From Xanthomonas arboricola pv. populi (lineage in GTDB: Bacteria; Pseudomonadota; Gammaproteobacteria; Xanthomonadales; Xanthomonadaceae), in the NCBI RefSeq assembly GCF_002939945.1, contig NZ_MDEB01000013.1:1-61159 (forward strand): a stretch of DNA of 61,159 nucleotides. Direction: 5' to 3'. Below are positions 1 through 9,230 of the stretch, piece by piece. The position numbers and the translations under genes were made by a program. The first letter of the stretch is position 1; each line of letters opens with the position of its first letter. A model generated the notes under the pieces. That model was not told the DNA's origin. It worked only from the letters and a program-made list of their open reading frames with translations, and did no database searches.

Positions 1-558
1 GCCCGGAGACCTCTAGTTATGGATGGATCAATTTTACGGGGAGTCGACACTTCTACGCGCTGGTTACGAGGGTTGCAGGCCGGCGCCACGACGCCGAACT
101 GCCGGGGCGATAAGACGGGTCGGCATTGCTTTGCCAAGGTGGTAACGGTTGCTTTCGGCGGCCTGGAGTCCTTGCCGCCATCCGCCACCCGGACGGTCCA
201 CAGCGTGATCCAGCACCGGAACTGGCACAAGTGCGATGTCCGGATTAATTCTCCAGGTAGTATCGAATAATAGATAAAAAGAAATTACTGGAAGTCTCGT
301 ATAACCATGGTGATGTGCGCCAGGATTAAGATTCGAGCCAGGTGCTTGGGCGTTTAGTGATGCGCGACAATCATTAAATTAAGAGCGGCTAACAGAACGT
401 GGCGAGCGGTCGTCAGGTGAGTGCGGGCGGCGCGTTCAGAACCGGGGCGTACGCGTAGGACATGCCCATTCCGCGCGACGACCGCGCCCGCCTGGCGGGC
501 GCGCAGTCGGTTTGTCAGCCGCTCTGAATTAGAAATTGAAGGGGTTCCAAAAAATAGT
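1..558. other. Upstream region of the auxin operon, no gene recognised
   Basis: This stretch has no open frame with recognisable protein content. It becomes AT-rich around 260-360, where the iaaM promoter could lie, but I cannot assign a -35/-10 pair with confidence. An in-frame extension of iaaM back to 421 is open but is arginine-rich and unlike IaaM proteins, so it is read as leader. An AAGGGG at about 539 sits rather far (about 13 bases) from the chosen iaaM start. Confidence 0.4.
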
Positions 559-2247
559 ATGAAATACAATCACTGTCCAGAGCGCCAATCGTTGCCTTGT
601 GTTGATCTGCTCTACGATTACACGCCTTTTCTGAACCGGTCCGATCGTCACGGAAGCGTGGGGACCATGCCCTCGCACGCGTCATCGCTGCGTATCGCCA
701 TCGTGGGAGCCGGCATCAGCGGTCTTGTGGCGGCAACGGAGCTAATGCGGACAGGAATACACGATGTCACCTTGTTCGAGGCGCGTAACCGTATTGGCGG
801 ACGGGCATGGTCGCAGGCGTTCGACGCACGCGCGCCTCATCTCATTGCCGAGATGGGAGCGATGCGCTTTCCCTCAAGCCAATCCTGCCTGTTCCATTAC
901 CTGGACAAGTTCGGAATCTCAAATAACGCGTCCTTTCCCGATCCTGGCGTGGTCGATACCGAGCTGCATTACCGGGGAACGCGCCATCTATGGCCGGCAA
1001 ACGGTCGGCCGCCGGAACTTTTTCGGCGTGTTGACGAAGGCTGGCGAGCATTCTTGCGAGACGGCTACGTGAAGAGCGGCAAAGCATTGATTGCGCCGAT
1101 GACAATTACATCGCTCCTCAAGGCGCGCCGCTTCGAACACGCACGCGAGGCTTGGCAGGGTTGGATAGAAGCCTTTGGCAATGCTTCCTTCTATTCGGCT
1201 ATCGTCGAGATATTTAGCAACCCCCGTGCGCCGGGAGGCGTGCGATGGGAGAAGCCTGCAGATTTCGATCTGTTCGGTTCGTTGGGGATCGGCTCGGGAG
1301 GTTTCACGCCGGTCTATCAGGCCGGATTCACAGAAATACTCCGCATTGTCATCAACGGTTACGACTGCGATCAACGCATGATCATCGGAGGGATCTCCAG
1401 CCTCGTGGAAAAGCTTGCAAACCAAACTTTCCAAGGACGTCAACTGAAGGAGCGCGTACAGCGCGGCGAAGTTTCCCGGATCTCCAAACGGGACGGAAGG
1501 ATTGCGCTTTCCGTGGAATCTGGCGACACCATGCAATTCGATCGGGTGATCGTCACTAGCAGTAACCGCAGCATGCAAACGGTTCATCGAATCACTAGCG
1601 ATGAGACATTCTTCGATCATGACGTCTGTCGTGCAGTGCGGGAGACACACATGACTAGCTCCTCCAAGATATTCATGCTTACCAGTCATAAATTCTGGCT
1701 TGCTGAAAACCTGCCGACCTCGATTCTGACGGATGGATTGCTGCGCAATGTTTACTGCCTGGACTATGAGCCGGACAATCCAGGTGGCCACGGTGTGGTA
1801 CTGCTTAGTTACACATGGGAAGACGATGCTAACAAGTTGCTCGGCTTCCACGACAAGCGACAGCGCTGCCAGTTTCTGACCGAAGAGTTAGCGAAAATTC
1901 TTCCACAGTTCGCTCGTCATCTGATCCCGGCCGACGATGACTATGAGCGCAACGTGATCCAACATGACTGGTTATTGGATCCCTACTCCGCAGGGGCATT
2001 CAAACTGAACTATCCCGGCACGGATATCTACTCGGAACGCCTTTTCTTCCAATTTCAGTCTGCAAACGATATTGCGACAGACTCCGGACTATACCTCGCC
2101 GGGTGCGGGTGCTCGTTCACCGGAGGGTGGATCGAAGGCGCCATTCAGACTGGCCTGAACAGCGCTTGCGCGGTTATTCGAAGTGTCGGCGGCAAACTCC
2201 TGCCCGACAATCCTCTGGACGGGATACGGCGCGTTTATCGTTATTGA
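559..2247 (+). CDS. iaaM: Tryptophan 2-monooxygenase (auxin synthesis, indole-3-acetamide route)
   Basis: This cytosolic flavoprotein oxidatively decarboxylates L-tryptophan to indole-3-acetamide, the first step of the two-step bacterial auxin pathway. The 562-residue product has the FAD-binding dinucleotide fold near residues 42-75 (IAIVGAGISG, then the acidic end of the second strand and NRIGGRAWS). It also has the C-terminal FAD/substrate block (GLYLAGCGCSFTGGWIEGA). From memory it follows Pseudomonas savastanoi IaaM along its whole length, including the early LLYDYTPFL segment. That conserved segment is why the ATG at 559 is preferred to the ATG at 667, which would delete it. iaaH follows after 33 bases. 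Base composition and codon use are less GC-rich than in fbp or tyrB nearby, which suggests acquisition by transfer. No truncation or frameshift is seen. Confidence 0.93.
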   Translation: MKYNHCPERQSLPCVDLLYDYTPFLNRSDRHGSVGTMPSHASSLRIAIVGAGISGLVAATELMRTGIHDVTLFEARNRIGGRAWSQAFDARAPHLIAEMGAMRFPSSQSCLFHYLDKFGISNNASFPDPGVVDTELHYRGTRHLWPANGRPPELFRRVDEGWRAFLRDGYVKSGKALIAPMTITSLLKARRFEHAREAWQGWIEAFGNASFYSAIVEIFSNPRAPGGVRWEKPADFDLFGSLGIGSGGFTPVYQAGFTEILRIVINGYDCDQRMIIGGISSLVEKLANQTFQGRQLKERVQRGEVSRISKRDGRIALSVESGDTMQFDRVIVTSSNRSMQTVHRITSDETFFDHDVCRAVRETHMTSSSKIFMLTSHKFWLAENLPTSILTDGLLRNVYCLDYEPDNPGGHGVVLLSYTWEDDANKLLGFHDKRQRCQFLTEELAKILPQFARHLIPADDDYERNVIQHDWLLDPYSAGAFKLNYPGTDIYSERLFFQFQSANDIATDSGLYLAGCGCSFTGGWIEGAIQTGLNSACAVIRSVGGKLLPDNPLDGIRRVYRY

Positions 2248-2280
2248 TCTGATTCAACGAGACCATCATGGGAGACAGGC

Positions 2281-3642
2281 ATGCCTACAGACCAATCGCT
2301 CGAATCGCTTTGCGCCAAAATAAAATCCGGTGATATAACGCCCCTGCAGATCAAGCAGCGCGCATTTGAGTCGGAAAGGGCACATGCTGCACTTAACTGC
2401 TTCGTCAGGGCTGACCTGCCCGAGAACGAATATAGAGAGCCCGGCGAAGAGCAGAAGGATCTGCCTTTATATGGCATCCCGATCTCTTTCAAGGACAATA
2501 TATTCGTGGCGGGATTGCCCATTACTGCAGGAACCCCGGGACTTGCGGATTGCGTGGCTTCGCATGACGCCGAAATCGTCAAAAGGCTCACGCGTTTGGG
2601 GGCCGCCGTTGCCGGGAAAAACACGATGCATGAGTTGAGCTTCGGGATCACATCGGCAAGCTCCGTGCAAGGGGCGGTCGGTAACCCCGCTGCGCCGGGA
2701 TACTGCGCGGGCGGTAGCAGCGGAGGTAGCGCTGCTGCAGTGGCAGCCGGCATCGTATCCGCTGCCGTCGGTACCGACACCGGTGGCTCGGTCAGGATAC
2801 CGGCCTCGTTCTGCGGAATCACCGGATTTCGTCCTACAAGCGGGCATTGGTCGTCGTCAGGGATTCTCCCGGTCTCGCATACCAAGGACACCCCCGGCTT
2901 GTTGGCGCGCACGGCGGCGGATGTCCTGTTTTTATACACGCACCTGTCCTGCGGCGATGTCCAGCCTAGCGCGGTGCTGCCCTCAGCCTGTCGCATAGGA
3001 TTGCCTTCTTCCATGTGGAAGAGGTTGGACGACGAGGTGAGGAAACACTGCCAGGCCTGCATCGATCTATTGGCAAGGTACGGTTTCGAGTGCGTTGTGG
3101 TCGACGACGCCAGAATAGTCTCGCTCAGCACGATGGGCGCCTTCACGGTTCCGATCAGCGAGTTCTTTGTGGATTTTCCGAGGTCGCTGTTGGTTAACGG
3201 GATCGGAAGCAGAATCGCCAAGGTCTTCGATCAGATTGGCGATGAGAATATCCGATCGATTATCCATACGAACATGAAAAGTAAGATGTTTTCTAATTGC
3301 GAATACCAGCGTGCATTGCATGGCCTCCATCTGCTGCGCGAGGAGATGGACGCATTTTTCGACAGCTGTAGGATCGACTTACTGGCCTATCCAACAGTTC
3401 CGGGCGCGGTACCGCACCGAGACACCGCCGGAGACCCTGACCTGTTCGGCGAAATCATCCGCAACACCGATCTAGCCAGCAATGCCGCGCTACCTTCCGT
3501 CACGCTGCCGGTAGCTCCGCTCACGGCATTGCCAGTTGGATTGAGCCTGGATTGCAAACGAGGCCGGGATGGCTATCTGCTACAGATGGCAAGCCGCATA
3601 GAAAGCATTGTGCGGTCTCATGCGGCCGACTCAGCGGGCTGA
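2281..3642 (+). CDS. iaaH: Indole-3-acetamide hydrolase (amidase family)
   Basis: This enzyme hydrolyses indole-3-acetamide to indole-3-acetic acid and ammonia, the second step after IaaM. The 453-residue protein is an amidase-signature enzyme. The catalytic lysine lies in ISFKDNI near residue 70. The glycine/serine-rich signature (AGGSSGGSAAAVAAG), with the cis-serine and nucleophilic serine in TDTGGSVRIPAS, runs from about residue 143 to 180. Length and motifs fit full-length bacterial IaaH. The start has a good ribosome site (GGGAGA about 8 bases upstream), and the 33-base gap makes it co-transcribed with iaaM. It shares the lower GC of iaaM. A broader amidase role is possible on motifs alone, but the pairing with iaaM makes auxin synthesis much the best reading. 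Confidence 0.92.
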   Translation: MPTDQSLESLCAKIKSGDITPLQIKQRAFESERAHAALNCFVRADLPENEYREPGEEQKDLPLYGIPISFKDNIFVAGLPITAGTPGLADCVASHDAEIVKRLTRLGAAVAGKNTMHELSFGITSASSVQGAVGNPAAPGYCAGGSSGGSAAAVAAGIVSAAVGTDTGGSVRIPASFCGITGFRPTSGHWSSSGILPVSHTKDTPGLLARTAADVLFLYTHLSCGDVQPSAVLPSACRIGLPSSMWKRLDDEVRKHCQACIDLLARYGFECVVVDDARIVSLSTMGAFTVPISEFFVDFPRSLLVNGIGSRIAKVFDQIGDENIRSIIHTNMKSKMFSNCEYQRALHGLHLLREEMDAFFDSCRIDLLAYPTVPGAVPHRDTAGDPDLFGEIIRNTDLASNAALPSVTLPVAPLTALPVGLSLDCKRGRDGYLLQMASRIESIVRSHAADSAG

Positions 3643-3758
3643 TCGCGTACCGACATGACACCGGCTTTACAGCATCGATTTCCCGACCAGCGGTGATGTA
3701 TGGGGATACCGAGTGGTCCGCAGCATGGCCGCCGCCACCGATGCAAGGCATGTGGCCC

Positions 3759-3900
3759 CATCGATCCCTTTATCGATGCAGTCTCCCTGCGGCAGTCGCT
3801 CACCGGTTGCTGCAGGATGTGAATATAGAACCCGCGGCGGCGATGGTGGATCTGGGTTGTCGCGGGCAGGAACTGATGCGTGAATGCGATCTTTCAGGGG
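3759..3900 (+). pseudogene. Remnant of an insertion-sequence transposase (IS5-like)
   Basis: A short stretch reads HRSLYRCSLPAAVAHRLLQD followed by NIEPAAAMVDLGCRG. It resembles the region ahead of the VVDLGYRG motif in IS5-type transposases common in Xanthomonas. Only that part is left: there is no upstream catalytic domain, no downstream conserved block and no terminal repeats. It lies directly after iaaH, between the auxin genes and the core gene fbp, as expected for debris at an island edge. The assignment rests on one motif recalled by eye. Confidence 0.42.
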
Positions 3901-4010
3901 CCACTAACCACTACGCTGCCGCCAGACAAACGCGATCTGCCTTGGCACTTGCTGTGCACCAGTAGCGAACGGCCCGAACAAGGGAAGCGGTCTGTGGCTT
4001 GCCGAGACAG

Positions 4011-4039
4011 CGTTGCCCAGGCCACCGGCCTGGGCAACG
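4011..4039. terminator. Strong hairpin between the IS remnant and fbp
   Basis: There is a perfect 13-base inverted repeat, CGTTGCCCAGGCC, with a 3-base loop (ACC). It lies in the convergent gap between the auxin island and fbp. No run of T follows on either strand, so it is either a factor-assisted bidirectional terminator or just a stable hairpin. Confidence 0.45.
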
Positions 4040-4103
4040 CGCACGTCTTAGTCTCTACGCGCCACAGAAGGCTCCGCACTCATCCCAAAGTAGATGACAC
4101 GCT

Positions 4104-5114
4104 CTAGGCCTGATCGAACTCGTGGTGATACCGCGTGGCTTCGGCCACTTCGTTCTTCGAACCGAGGAACACCGGCACGCGCTGATGTAACTGCGTCGGC
4201 TGGAGGTCCAGGATGCGCTCACGCCCGGTGGTGGCCGCGCCGCCGGCCTGCTCCACTAGCATGCTCATCGGGTTGGCTTCGTACATCAGGCGCAGCTTGC
4301 CCGGCTTGGATGCGTCCTTCTTGTCCCAGGGGTAGATGAAGATGCCGCCGCGGGTGAGGATGCGGTGCACGTCGGCGACCATGCTGGCGATCCAGCGCAT
4401 GTTGAAGTCCTTGCCGCGGGTGCCGTCCTTGCCGGCCAGCAGGTCGCTGACATAGGACTGCATGGCCGGTTCCCAGTGGCGCTGGTTGGACATGTTGATG
4501 GCGTACTCGGCAGTGTCGTCGGGCACGCGCATGTTGGCCTGGGTCAGCAGGAAGCTGCCTTCCTCGCGCTCCAGGGTGAAGGCGTGGGTGCCGTGGCCCA
4601 GCGTGAGCACCAGCATCGTGCTGGGGCCGTAGATGCAGTAGCCGGCGGCGACCTGCTGGGTGCCCGGCTGCAGGAAGTGTTCGTCGCCCGGCTTTTCGGT
4701 GCCCTTGGGCGCGCGCAGTACCGAGAAGATGGTGCCGACCGAGACGTTGACGTCGATGTTGGAACTGCCGTCCAGCGGATCGAACAGCAGCAGGAAATCG
4801 CCACTGGGGTACTGGTCGGGCACCGGCTGGCTGTGATCCATTTCTTCCGACGCGCACGCGGCCAGGTGGCCGCCCCAGGCATTGGCTTCGAGCAGGATGT
4901 CGTTGCTGAGCACGTCGAGCTTCTTCTGTGCTTCGCCCTGCACATTGCCGGTGCCGGCATCGCCAAGCACGCCGCCCAGGGCGCCCTTGCTCACGGCGAT
5001 GGAAATGCGCTTGCAGGCGCGCGAGACGATGGTGATCAGCTGGCGCAATTCCGGGTCGATACGGCCGGCGTGTTGCTCTTCGATCAGGAAGCGGGTCAGC
5101 GAGGGACGCGACAT
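4104..5114 (-). CDS. fbp: Fructose-1,6-bisphosphatase class 1
   Basis: This gluconeogenic enzyme converts fructose 1,6-bisphosphate to fructose 6-phosphate in the cytosol. The 336-residue product carries the class-1 metal/phosphate motif [12 protein letters not shown]. It also has the conserved end with [20 protein letters not shown], including the substrate-binding lysine, arginine and glutamate positions. The start at 5114 ([17 protein letters not shown]) is chosen because an in-frame ATG 45 bases upstream adds residues not expected in this family. It is convergent with the auxin island and separated from tyrB by a repeat-rich gap. It is ordinary core metabolism with high GC. Confidence 0.95.
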   Translation of the reverse strand: MSRPSLTRFLIEEQHAGRIDPELRQLITIVSRACKRISIAVSKGALGGVLGDAGTGNVQGEAQKKLDVLSNDILLEANAWGGHLAACASEEMDHSQPVPDQYPSGDFLLLFDPLDGSSNIDVNVSVGTIFSVLRAPKGTEKPGDEHFLQPGTQQVAAGYCIYGPSTMLVLTLGHGTHAFTLEREEGSFLLTQANMRVPDDTAEYAINMSNQRHWEPAMQSYVSDLLAGKDGTRGKDFNMRWIASMVADVHRILTRGGIFIYPWDKKDASKPGKLRLMYEANPMSMLVEQAGGAATTGRERILDLQPTQLHQRVPVFLGSKNEVAEATRYHHEFDQA

Positions 5115-5251
5115 GGGAGCGGGCAGCCTGTGTAGGAAGTGGTCCGCCATTGTCGCCATTGCGCCGTTAGATTTCGATCACTGCATGCGCGTTTTGCCGC
5201 GTGGTTGATCGAACATGCGCGAATGGGGGGGCGATGGTTGCGCTGCGCTTG

Positions 5252-5367
5252 CCCCCATCCGCCCTTCGGGCACCTTCCCCCGCCGGCGGGGGAAGGACGC
5301 GGCGAGGGCGGGGAAGGACGCGGCGAGGGCGGGGAAGGACGCGGCGAGGGCGGGGAAGGGAGCGGCG
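5252..5367. repeat. Dispersed hairpin repeat plus 21-bp tandem repeats
   Basis: A block containing ATCCGCCCTTCGGGCACC leads into a perfect 12+12-base palindrome (5273-5296, half site CCTTCCCCCGCC). This is followed by three copies of the 21-bp unit GGGGAAGGACGCGGCGAGGG+C (5289-5351) and a degenerate fourth. The same lead sequence with a related hairpin recurs at 27745-27787. It lies between fbp and tyrB and encodes nothing recognisable. Confidence 0.8.
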
Positions 5368-5447
5368 TCTGCGGGCAAAAAAACCGGGAGGCTGGCGCGC
5401 TCCCGGTTTGCAGGCGTTGGCCGCTGTGGCCGACCACGCTGCGTCGC

Positions 5448-6650
5448 TTACATGCGGCTGACGGTGGCCACGGCCTGTGCCACGTAGTCCAGGTTGCGCT
5501 GGCTCAGCGCGGCCACGCAGATACGGCCGGTGCCGACGGCATAGATGGCGAACTCGTCGCGCAGGCGGTCCACCTGCGTTCTGGTCAGGCCCGAGTACGA
5601 GAACATGCCGGCCTGGCGCTGGATGAAGTCGAACTCCGGCGCACCCAGTGTGGCCAGCTTGGCCACTAGGCCCGCGCGCAGGGCGTGGATGCGCTCGCGC
5701 ATCTCGGTCAGCTCCTGCTCCCACAGATCGCGCAGCTCCGGGCTGGTCAGCACGCCGGCCACCAATGCTGCGCCGTGCGTGGACGGGCTGGAGTAGATCG
5801 TGCGGATGATGCGCTTGACCTGCGACTGCACGGCCTTGGCTTCGGCCGCAGTGGCCGAGACCACCGACAGCGCGCCCACGCGCTCGCCATACAGCGAGAA
5901 CGACTTGGAGTACGAGCTGGCGACCACGTAGCTGTCGATGCCTTCGGCGGCGAGCAGGCGCACCGCATACGCATCGGCCTCGATGCCCTTGTCGAAGCCC
6001 TGGTAGGCGATGTCGACGAACGGGAACAGCTTGCGTTCCTTCAACAGCCCGGCGACTTGCTTCCACTGTTCCTTGCTCAGGTCCGCGCCAGTCGGGTTGT
6101 GGCAGCAGGCGTGCAGCAGCACCACCGTGCCCGGCTCCAGTCTGGCCAGATCGGCGAGCATGCCGTCGAAGTTCAGCCCATGGCTGGCGGCATCGAAATA
6201 GGTGTAGTCCACGACCTCGAAGCCGGCCGCGCCGAACACCGCGCGATGGTTTTCCCAGCTCGGGTTGCTGATGGCGATGGTGGAGGTGGGCAGCAGCTTC
6301 TTGAGCAGGTCCGCGCCCACGCGCAATGCGCCGCTGCCGCCAACGGTCTGCGAGGTCGCCACGCGGCCGGAGGCCACCAGCGCCGACTCGGCGCCGAACA
6401 GCAGCTCCTGGGTGGCCTTGTCGTAGGCGGCCAGGCCGTCGATGGGCAGATAGCCACGCGGTTTGGCGTCCAGTGCGAGCTGCTGCTCGATCTTGTGCAC
6501 GGCGCGCAACAGCGGGATGCGCCCGTTCTCGTCGTAATAGATGCCCACGCCCAGGTTGACCTTGTTGGGGCGGCTGTCGGCGTTGTAGGCCTCGGTCAGG
6601 CCCAGGATGGGGTCGCCTGGAACCTGTTCCACGTTTGCAAAGAAGGACAC
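5448..6650 (-). CDS. tyrB: Aromatic amino acid aminotransferase (class I, PLP)
   Basis: This enzyme transfers amino groups between aromatic (and probably dicarboxylic) amino acids and 2-oxoglutarate in the cytosol. It serves tyrosine/phenylalanine synthesis and turnover. The 400-residue product matches class I aspartate/aromatic aminotransferases: HNPTGADLS for cofactor binding, the PLP-lysine block SSYSKSFSLYGERVG, and the C-terminal arginine region GRICVAALS. No ATG fits the family N-terminus. A GTG at 6650 gives VSFFANVEQVPGDPILGL, the usual beginning and the usual length of about 400, so GTG is used. An in-frame ATG further up adds an unrelated extension. It is divergent from the TonB-dependent receptor at 6807. 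Aspartate specificity (AspC) cannot be excluded. Confidence 0.88.
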   Translation of the reverse strand: MSFFANVEQVPGDPILGLTEAYNADSRPNKVNLGVGIYYDENGRIPLLRAVHKIEQQLALDAKPRGYLPIDGLAAYDKATQELLFGAESALVASGRVATSQTVGGSGALRVGADLLKKLLPTSTIAISNPSWENHRAVFGAAGFEVVDYTYFDAASHGLNFDGMLADLARLEPGTVVLLHACCHNPTGADLSKEQWKQVAGLLKERKLFPFVDIAYQGFDKGIEADAYAVRLLAAEGIDSYVVASSYSKSFSLYGERVGALSVVSATAAEAKAVQSQVKRIIRTIYSSPSTHGAALVAGVLTSPELRDLWEQELTEMRERIHALRAGLVAKLATLGAPEFDFIQRQAGMFSYSGLTRTQVDRLRDEFAIYAVGTGRICVAALSQRNLDYVAQAVATVSRM

Positions 6651-6806
6651 GGCATGACTCGCTGAAGGACGAAAGAGTGAGGGACTTCCGGATGCTCGGC
6701 CGCAGCTGGGCCAAACCACTTCATCGTAGCAGCCCATGGCCGGCGTAGCATGCTTCGTTCCGTACGCAACGATGCGGCCACAGTACGGATGAGGGACACT
6801 ACGCCG

Positions 6807-8945
6807 ATGCCCAGACTGACCCTATTGGCCGCCGCCTGCGGCCTGTTCGCCACGGGCGCCGCGTCGCCCGTCCTGGCCGCCGATGCGGCGCCCCCCTCCG
6901 CCACGCCGATCCGGGCATTGCCCGCGGTCCAGGTGGACGCCGCACGTGTCCATGGGGTGGACGACTTCGACCTGCCGGCCTCCTTCACCGTGGTGGCAGC
7001 AGACGATGACAACCGCCGCGGCGCGCAGGTGTCCGAGCTGCTGGACGGCATCCCCGGGCTGGTGGCGCGCGATCGCCAGAACTATGCGCAGGACACCCAG
7101 CTGTCGATCCGCGGCTTCGGTGCGCGCTCCACCTTCGGCGTGCGCGGCGTGCGCCTGCTGGTCGATGGCATCCCGGCCAGCATGCCCGATGGCCAGGGCC
7201 AGCTGTCGCACTTCAACGTGCTGGGCGCGCAGCGGGTGGAAGTGCTGCGCGGGCCGTTCTCGGCGCTGTACGGCAACTCCTCCGGCGGCGTGCTGCAGCT
7301 GTGGAGCGCCGACGGCGCCCCAAACGACCCCTGGCGGCTGCGCGCCACCTACGGCAGCAACGCCACTGTCAATGTGGGCGCGCAATTGCTCGGCCAGCAG
7401 GGCGCGGTGCACTACAACCTGGCCGCCAATCATTTCGAAACCGACGGCTTTCGCGACCATAGCCGCGCCAGGCGCGAGTCGGTCAACGCCAAGCTGGGTT
7501 TCGATCTGGCCGAGGGCGGCCGGCTGGACCTGGTGCTCAACTATCTGGACGCGCCCGACGCGCTGGACCCGCTCGGCCTGACCCGCGCACAGTTCAACGC
7601 CGACCCGGCGCAGGCCACGGCGGTGGCCACCCAGTTCAACACCCGCAAATCGGTGCGGCAGTCGCAGGCCGGCGCCATCTTCACCCAGCAGTTGGACAGC
7701 CAGACCTTGCGGCTGATGGCCTACGGCGGGCAGCGCAGCGTGGAGCAGTTCCTGGCGATCCCGGTGGCGGTGCAGCGCAACCCGCTGCATTCGGGCGGGG
7801 TGATCGATCTGGACAGCAATTACGAAGGTGCCGACGCGCGTTGGGCCTGGCAGGGGCAGGCCCTGGGCCGGCCCTTGCAGCTAACTGTGGGCGCCAATGT
7901 CGATCGTCAACGCCAGCACCGTACCGGTTATGAAAACTTCGTCGGCGACACGCTGGGCGTCAAGGGTGCGCTGCGCCGCAACCAGCGCGACCAGGTCGAG
8001 AACGTGGACCAGTTCGCGCAGGCCTGGTGGCAGTGGAGCGCGCGCTGGTCGGCCCTGCTGGGCGTGCGCCATAGCCAGGTGCGCTTCGACTCGGACGATC
8101 ACTACATCCTCGGGCGTAATCCCGACGACAGCGGCCAGCGCGAGTATTCGGCGACCACGCCGGTGGCCGGCATCGTGTTGCGTGCCGCCGACGACCTGCG
8201 TTTCTACGCCTCGGTGGGACGCGGTTTCGAAACGCCCACCTTCAACGAGCTGGGTTATCGCAGCGACGGCGGCGCCGGCCTGGCGCTGGATCTGGGCGCG
8301 GCGACCAGCCGCAACTACGAAATCGGCAGCAAGTGGCGCGCGCAAAGCGGCGCAGCGGTGGAGGTCGCGCTGTTCCGCGCCGACACCGACGACGAACTGG
8401 CCGTGGCCAGCAACACCAATGGCCGCAGCACCTACCGCAACATCGGCGCCACCCGCCGCCAGGGCGCGGAGCTGAGCTGGAATCAACCGGTGGGCGACAC
8501 CCAGCAGCTGCAGCTGGCCTACACCTTCGTCGATGCCAGCGTGCGCGATGGTTACCTCACCTGCGCCAGCAGCGGCTGCGCCACGCCCACCGCACCGGTG
8601 GCCAGCGGCGCGCGCCTGCCGGGCGTGCCGCGTCAGCAGCTGTTCGCACGCTGGCAGTGGCAGCCCTTGCAATGGCAGTTCGCCGCCGAAACGGTGGCCT
8701 CCGACGCCACTGTGGTCAACGACCTGGCCACCGAACGCGCGCCCGGCTACGCGCTGGTCAATCTGGAAGCCTCCCGGCGCTGGACCACCACGCTGGGCGG
8801 GCTGCGCACGTTCGCACGCATCGACAACGTGCTGGACCGCCAGTACGTGGGCTCGGTGATCGTCAACGACGGCAACGGGCGCTACTACGAACCAGGCCCG
8901 GACCGCACCTACACCATCGGCCTGCAGTGGGATTTCGGCGGCTGA
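6807..8945 (+). CDS. TonB-dependent outer-membrane receptor, PqqU/YncD-like
   Basis: This outer-membrane beta-barrel transporter is energised by TonB. The 712-residue product starts with a signal peptide (MPRLTLLAAACGLFATGAAS, cleavage near VLAAD). A plug domain follows at about residues 50-170, with LSIRGFGARSTFGVRGVRL, LVDGIPASMPDGQGQ and VEVLRGPFSALYGNSSGG. The C-terminal barrel ends in the terminal-phenylalanine signature YTIGLQWDF. The plug segment resembles Escherichia coli YncD/PqqU (pyrroloquinoline-quinone receptor) from memory, so a small redox cofactor or a siderophore are the likely cargos. ATGs at 6750 and 6789 are also in frame; 6807 gives the cleanest signal peptide. There is no nearby FecI/FecR pair or transport operon to fix the substrate. 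Its final codons are copied in the downstream duplication. Confidence 0.82.
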   Translation: MPRLTLLAAACGLFATGAASPVLAADAAPPSATPIRALPAVQVDAARVHGVDDFDLPASFTVVAADDDNRRGAQVSELLDGIPGLVARDRQNYAQDTQLSIRGFGARSTFGVRGVRLLVDGIPASMPDGQGQLSHFNVLGAQRVEVLRGPFSALYGNSSGGVLQLWSADGAPNDPWRLRATYGSNATVNVGAQLLGQQGAVHYNLAANHFETDGFRDHSRARRESVNAKLGFDLAEGGRLDLVLNYLDAPDALDPLGLTRAQFNADPAQATAVATQFNTRKSVRQSQAGAIFTQQLDSQTLRLMAYGGQRSVEQFLAIPVAVQRNPLHSGGVIDLDSNYEGADARWAWQGQALGRPLQLTVGANVDRQRQHRTGYENFVGDTLGVKGALRRNQRDQVENVDQFAQAWWQWSARWSALLGVRHSQVRFDSDDHYILGRNPDDSGQREYSATTPVAGIVLRAADDLRFYASVGRGFETPTFNELGYRSDGGAGLALDLGAATSRNYEIGSKWRAQSGAAVEVALFRADTDDELAVASNTNGRSTYRNIGATRRQGAELSWNQPVGDTQQLQLAYTFVDASVRDGYLTCASSGCATPTAPVASGARLPGVPRQQLFARWQWQPLQWQFAAETVASDATVVNDLATERAPGYALVNLEASRRWTTTLGGLRTFARIDNVLDRQYVGSVIVNDGNGRYYEPGPDRTYTIGLQWDFGG

Positions 8946-9230
8946 GCCATCGATGGGCGGTGGTGCACATCGCCGCCCACCACGCCTCGTAGGAGCGCAC
9001 CCGGGCGCGACGAAGCCGTCCCGCTAACACGGGCGCCACGCAATGCCATAGCAGCGCGCAGATGCATCTCCAACAAACCGTCGGCCTGCAGTGTGATTTC
9101 GGAGGCTGAGCTGGCCGCAGGCGGCGCGCGTTCAACACCACGCATGCCGCCCGTAGGAGCGCACCCGGGCGCGACAAAGCCATCCCGCCAACGCACGGTC
9201 TGCCATCGACCCACCACATCAGGCCCCACC
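8917..9230 (+). repeat. Diverged partial tandem duplication (about 162 bp period) with Xanthomonas short repeat
   Basis: The end of the receptor gene (TCGGCCTGCAGTG...GGCGGCTGAG at 8920-8945) recurs as TCGGCCTGCAGTG...GGAGGCTGAG near 9080-9109. The block GTAGGAGCGCACCCGGGCGC occurs at about 8990 and again at about 9152, with the same offset of about 162 bases. The middle of the two units has diverged. The GTAGGAGCGCAC block is a dispersed repeat of the genus from memory. Confidence 0.75.

Noticed and set aside
4365..6665. Plus-strand frames of 256 and 326 codons opposite fbp and tyrB
   Set aside because: They are antisense to well-identified enzymes and show no domain.
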